From positions 1-20,528 of the forward strand of contig KN880786.1 in the NCBI GenBank assembly GCA_000934385.1: 20,528 nucleotides of DNA, in the 5' to 3' direction. The notes below the pieces were generated by a model, which had not been told where the DNA came from, searched no databases, and saw nothing but the letters and a program-made list of their open reading frames with translations. A program made the translations under genes and the position numbers. Source of the stretch: Cylindrobasidium torrendii FP15055 ss-10. Lineage: Eukaryota > Basidiomycota > Agaricomycetes > Agaricales > Physalacriaceae. Shown piece after piece: positions 17,806 to 20,528 of this stretch (the first letter of the stretch is position 1; each line of letters opens with the position of its first letter).

Positions 17806-19594
17806 ATGGTCGAGAAAGAACTTGCCGCCATGGGATCGTTCTGCAGCTGCCATCGTCCATCGGATACCACCTTCCCGCGCGCTCAGAGGCGTTCGATTTC
17901 CGCTTCCCTCGCTGGCCAGCAGACTTCGGAGACAGATGCAAGGGTCAGTCGTTCTTCGCTATCGGATTTTTCAACATCTCTGACAACGTCGGCAGTTGCT
18001 GGCCACCAATGCCCTTGTACTGTGCTACACCCTGGGCACCAACGACCTTTCAAGCAGCAGCGTGTTGTTGGCTCGCGAGTATCTCGCCGCCGTCAATCGG
18101 GTTCAAGACGAACGCGATCAAAGCGACCAACGCGACATGGTTCAACTACTGCTAGACGTTTGCGCCAACGACCTACAAGGTATCATCACCCGAGCAGCGC
18201 TCCACTCTTTACCGCCAGAAGTTCTTGGTAACATCTTCGAGTATACGGTGGACGCCGTCAAATGCCATCGACACATCCTTCGACAGCCTCGAACCCTTCG
18301 ACTCGTCTGCAGGAGATGGAATAGCGTCGCTGTTGGCTTCCCAAGACTATGGTCGACATTACCGATTGCCTTAACCCATACGGTGATGGACATGGGCATG
18401 ATGACCGCGTTTGAAAGACAGCTACGTTGCGGTCTTACGCGCAGCGCCAACATCAAGCTGCTCTTCCTCCCCTTGACGGGGCCCTCCATTCCATCCCTTG
18501 CCAACCGTCCAGACTTTTTCCGACAATGGTCCTCCCTTCCTTCCAAATGGCTCGCCGCCCGCCCTAGCCTCGTACAGCGCATCGCGTACATCGAAGTCAA
18601 CTTGGTCGTCTTCTTGCCGCTTCTAGTCTCCATCTTGCAGCAAGAGACGCCTCGGCTGCGTACGGTCCTCCTTCCCAACGTTGCAGGGCAAGAGAATGTT
18701 CTTGCGTCCTGTTTCTCCTCGCACTTCGCTAAGCTCAGCCACATGGAGCTGGGGTCTTTTCCGCCCAGGTCGTGGACTGCAGGAGACAAGCTGGTTCACT
18801 TGGCCTTGTTCTTCGCCAATGGGACGCCTGGTTATGGCGGCGAGGGTGACGCAAAGGTTCTGGAAACCGCAGTGAGTCTGAAGACGCTCATCGTATCCGA
18901 CCTGCGAGAATCGCAGCGATCTGCGCCAGCAAACGTCGCCCGGGTCAGACTTACGGGTCTGTCTCAACTCCACCTTCGCATCCGATCCTCCAAAGTTGCC
19001 GACGCCTGGCTATCCAAGATAGAGACGCCATTTTTGTCTGAACTGCTCGTAGCGCGTCCGGCCATGACAACGACCCTCATGTACCATCGCCCATTCCATT
19101 GGCCATCCAAGGCGGGCCAGAATTTCTTGAAGACTTGCGATCCGGTTTTGCTCACGTCGTTGTCCCTTGTCAATGTCGAAATCAACCAGAGTCTAGCGCC
19201 ATTCATCACGGGACGACCTTTTCGAACCTTGATCCTACTCCCGCCTTTTCCCTCTACTACCCCAGCGCGCGTCCTCAATAGCGTTGTAGCGGTCGGCAAC
19301 TCGCTTCAACGTCTTGGGGTTGCTTTGAACCCTAGCAGCACCCAGTCTCAAGATTTCATCGACGCCTTGGTCAGTCGCACGGAGCACAGAAAGCTCAAGA
19401 AGCTGTACGTCAATATCCTTTTTGAGGGCAACACCGCGCAGCTAGCTTTGCTACCCCATCGACTTTCCAGGACGGCGGAGGAGGTGCAGATGGAATGGTA
19501 TTCTCGTCACAAGCGTTCTTTGCAGGGTTTGGACCTAGGGGGGATTGAAGAGGATCTGCTCCGACCTCAATTTCGACGCGAAGTATCTGAATAG
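17806..19594 (+). CDS. F-box protein with LRR-like C-terminal part, 578 aa
   Basis: Exon 1 (17806-17943, 46 codons) and exon 2 (17996-19594) are joined over a 52-bp intron in phase 0. The ATG at 17806 is the only one in the open upstream frame. After a helical stretch (EYLAAVNRVQDERDQSDQRD), the F-box lies at about residues 115-165: HSLPPEVLGNIFEYTV, LRLVCRRWNSVAVGFPRLWS. The remaining 400 residues repeat Leu-rich patterns (LVHLALFF, LKTLIVSDL, LSQLHLRIRS, LTSLSLVNV, FRTLILLPPF), typical of substrate-binding parts of Agaricomycete F-box proteins. The F-box would bind Skp1 in an SCF ubiquitin ligase; the substrate is unknown. This family is strongly expanded in mushroom fungi, so it is probably one of many paralogues. 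The gene lies 242 bp downstream of the hAT end, so its promoter may be affected by the insertion. Confidence 0.87.
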
Positions 19595-20528
19595 TATCTT
19601 TAGTTTGTGTTCCGAACGGCGTACCAGCGTCCCCATATAATTGATTTCTCTTTGGTCCATTTGCTTATTGCGTCTGCTCAAGTTTCTATTCGTTCCATGA
19701 AGGCGTTTTCAACAGTTCCAGGATTAGAGCGCGATATCTATCCTTTGAGCGTATTATGTAGGCGGTTTGTTGCGGTTTTGTACCGTTGCCTGAGCTTGCC
19801 TCCAGGGGGATCGGTCAAACCTCAATCGAACGGCTGACCCCTTCGGAAGGCGCGTCAAGCCGCTCAAGGGTTAGGGGGCTCGACGACGAGGGATTATGTC
19901 TGCGTTGATAGTTGTGAGCATTGCTTGTGATTGGAATCCCAATCGTTCTATTCCCCCGTCTCACCCTGCGCGATGCCTACAGTAGTCTGATTGACGCTCG
20001 ATATATGGTCAGAGGGACCCTCCTCTCCCGCGCCCGGTCAAAGGCAGACGGCTGACTAAGATCGCGCAGCCAGAGCCTGGTCGGTAGGCGTTGATTGGTA
20101 AGCTGGCGACCAGCCTTTTCTTTTCCCAGTCTTTTCCCAACGCCGACAATTTGAAATTTGAGGCAAATCTTCCCCCTGAATATTGAGATTGAGATACGGG
20201 AGGCGACGAAACGCTCAACTACGCTCATGTAAGAAATTCTAGTAGCAGCGGTATATTGTGAGCAAAACTGTCACGAATCACCTATTTTCCCTCACGTGTA
20301 TGGCTGCGCCACACCCGTACCACTGATCACCTGACACTCACCTGACTACTGTCATTACGCTTACCCCACGGCCTTGCTACTTACTCATTGTTTGTCCCTG
20401 TTTGGTCTCTCCACTATATGTACTCTCTACTCTGGTCCCCTACTTCCTTAGAACGTCCACTTGGTATCCCAGTACTGTACGCCCTCGGCTACACTGCTCG
20501 CTACGCCTCGGTCTATCTCATTCCCTTT
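19595..20528. other. Intergenic; pyrimidine-rich end
   Basis: The first part is presumably the 3' UTR of the F-box gene. No frame here has protein-like composition or splice support. From about 20270 the plus strand becomes rich in C and T and poor in G, with CACGTG at 20294-20299. That is typical of fungal promoter/5' UTR tracts before a start codon, so a plus-strand gene may begin just beyond the window. Confidence 0.4.

Noticed and set aside
18142..18789. 215-codon open frame on the minus strand inside the F-box gene
   Set aside because: It is antisense to a well supported F-box coding exon, has Arg/Ser-rich composition typical of a shadow frame, and shows no motif.
19977..20228. Minus-strand frames of 69 and 83 codons near the window end
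   Set aside because: There is no motif, the two overlapping frames are equally plausible, and no intron signals support either.

Overview
The window reads as nuclear DNA of a filamentous basidiomycete, most likely an Agaricomycete. Evidence: the genes are cut into many short exons by GT-AG introns of about 45-65 bp; there is a hAT transposon of a type familiar from mushroom genomes; and F-box, fungal-specific transcription factor and Brl1/Brr6-type genes sit among decaying gene fragments. No prokaryotic operon structure, rRNA or tRNA was seen. All gene models below were spliced by hand from sequence, so every exon edge is a prediction.

Layout. (1) 1-2621, plus strand: a 16-exon gene for an uncharacterised protein with an N-terminal coiled coil and a conserved-looking C-terminal half, including a 9-nt microexon. 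(2) 2622-4162: no gene; it holds two nested inverted-repeat elements, a 279-bp TA-flanked MITE-like element (3558-3836) inside an older one (3441-3968), then a G+C-rich promoter-like stretch with a CACGTG box and a 16-bp perfect palindrome. (3) 4163-5575, plus strand: a C2H2 zinc-finger protein with two perfect fingers joined across the first intron. (4) About 5.6-11.8 kb: remains of genes on both strands. The clearest is a fungal-specific transcription factor domain pseudogene on the minus strand (9718-10760), with frameshifts and an in-frame stop but intact-looking introns. (5) 11828-12778, minus strand: a Brl1/Brr6 nuclear-envelope protein with its four-cysteine motif. (6) 13146-13515, minus strand: a very small RING-finger protein. 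(7) 13976-17556: a complete hAT transposon, flanked by a perfect 8-bp target duplication, with a 12-exon 848-aa transposase whose reading frame is intact. (8) 17806-19594, plus strand: an F-box/LRR-like protein of 578 aa. (9) 19595-20528: no gene supported; the end is pyrimidine-rich and promoter-like.

These genes do not form a pathway. The local story is one of genome dynamics: a few intact lineage-restricted or regulatory genes (zinc finger, RING, F-box), a conserved nuclear-envelope gene, a stretch of gene decay, and a recent insertion by a possibly still mobile hAT element. That insertion fell into a stretch that reads as the 3' end of a coding exon. No phage, CRISPR or defence system was seen.
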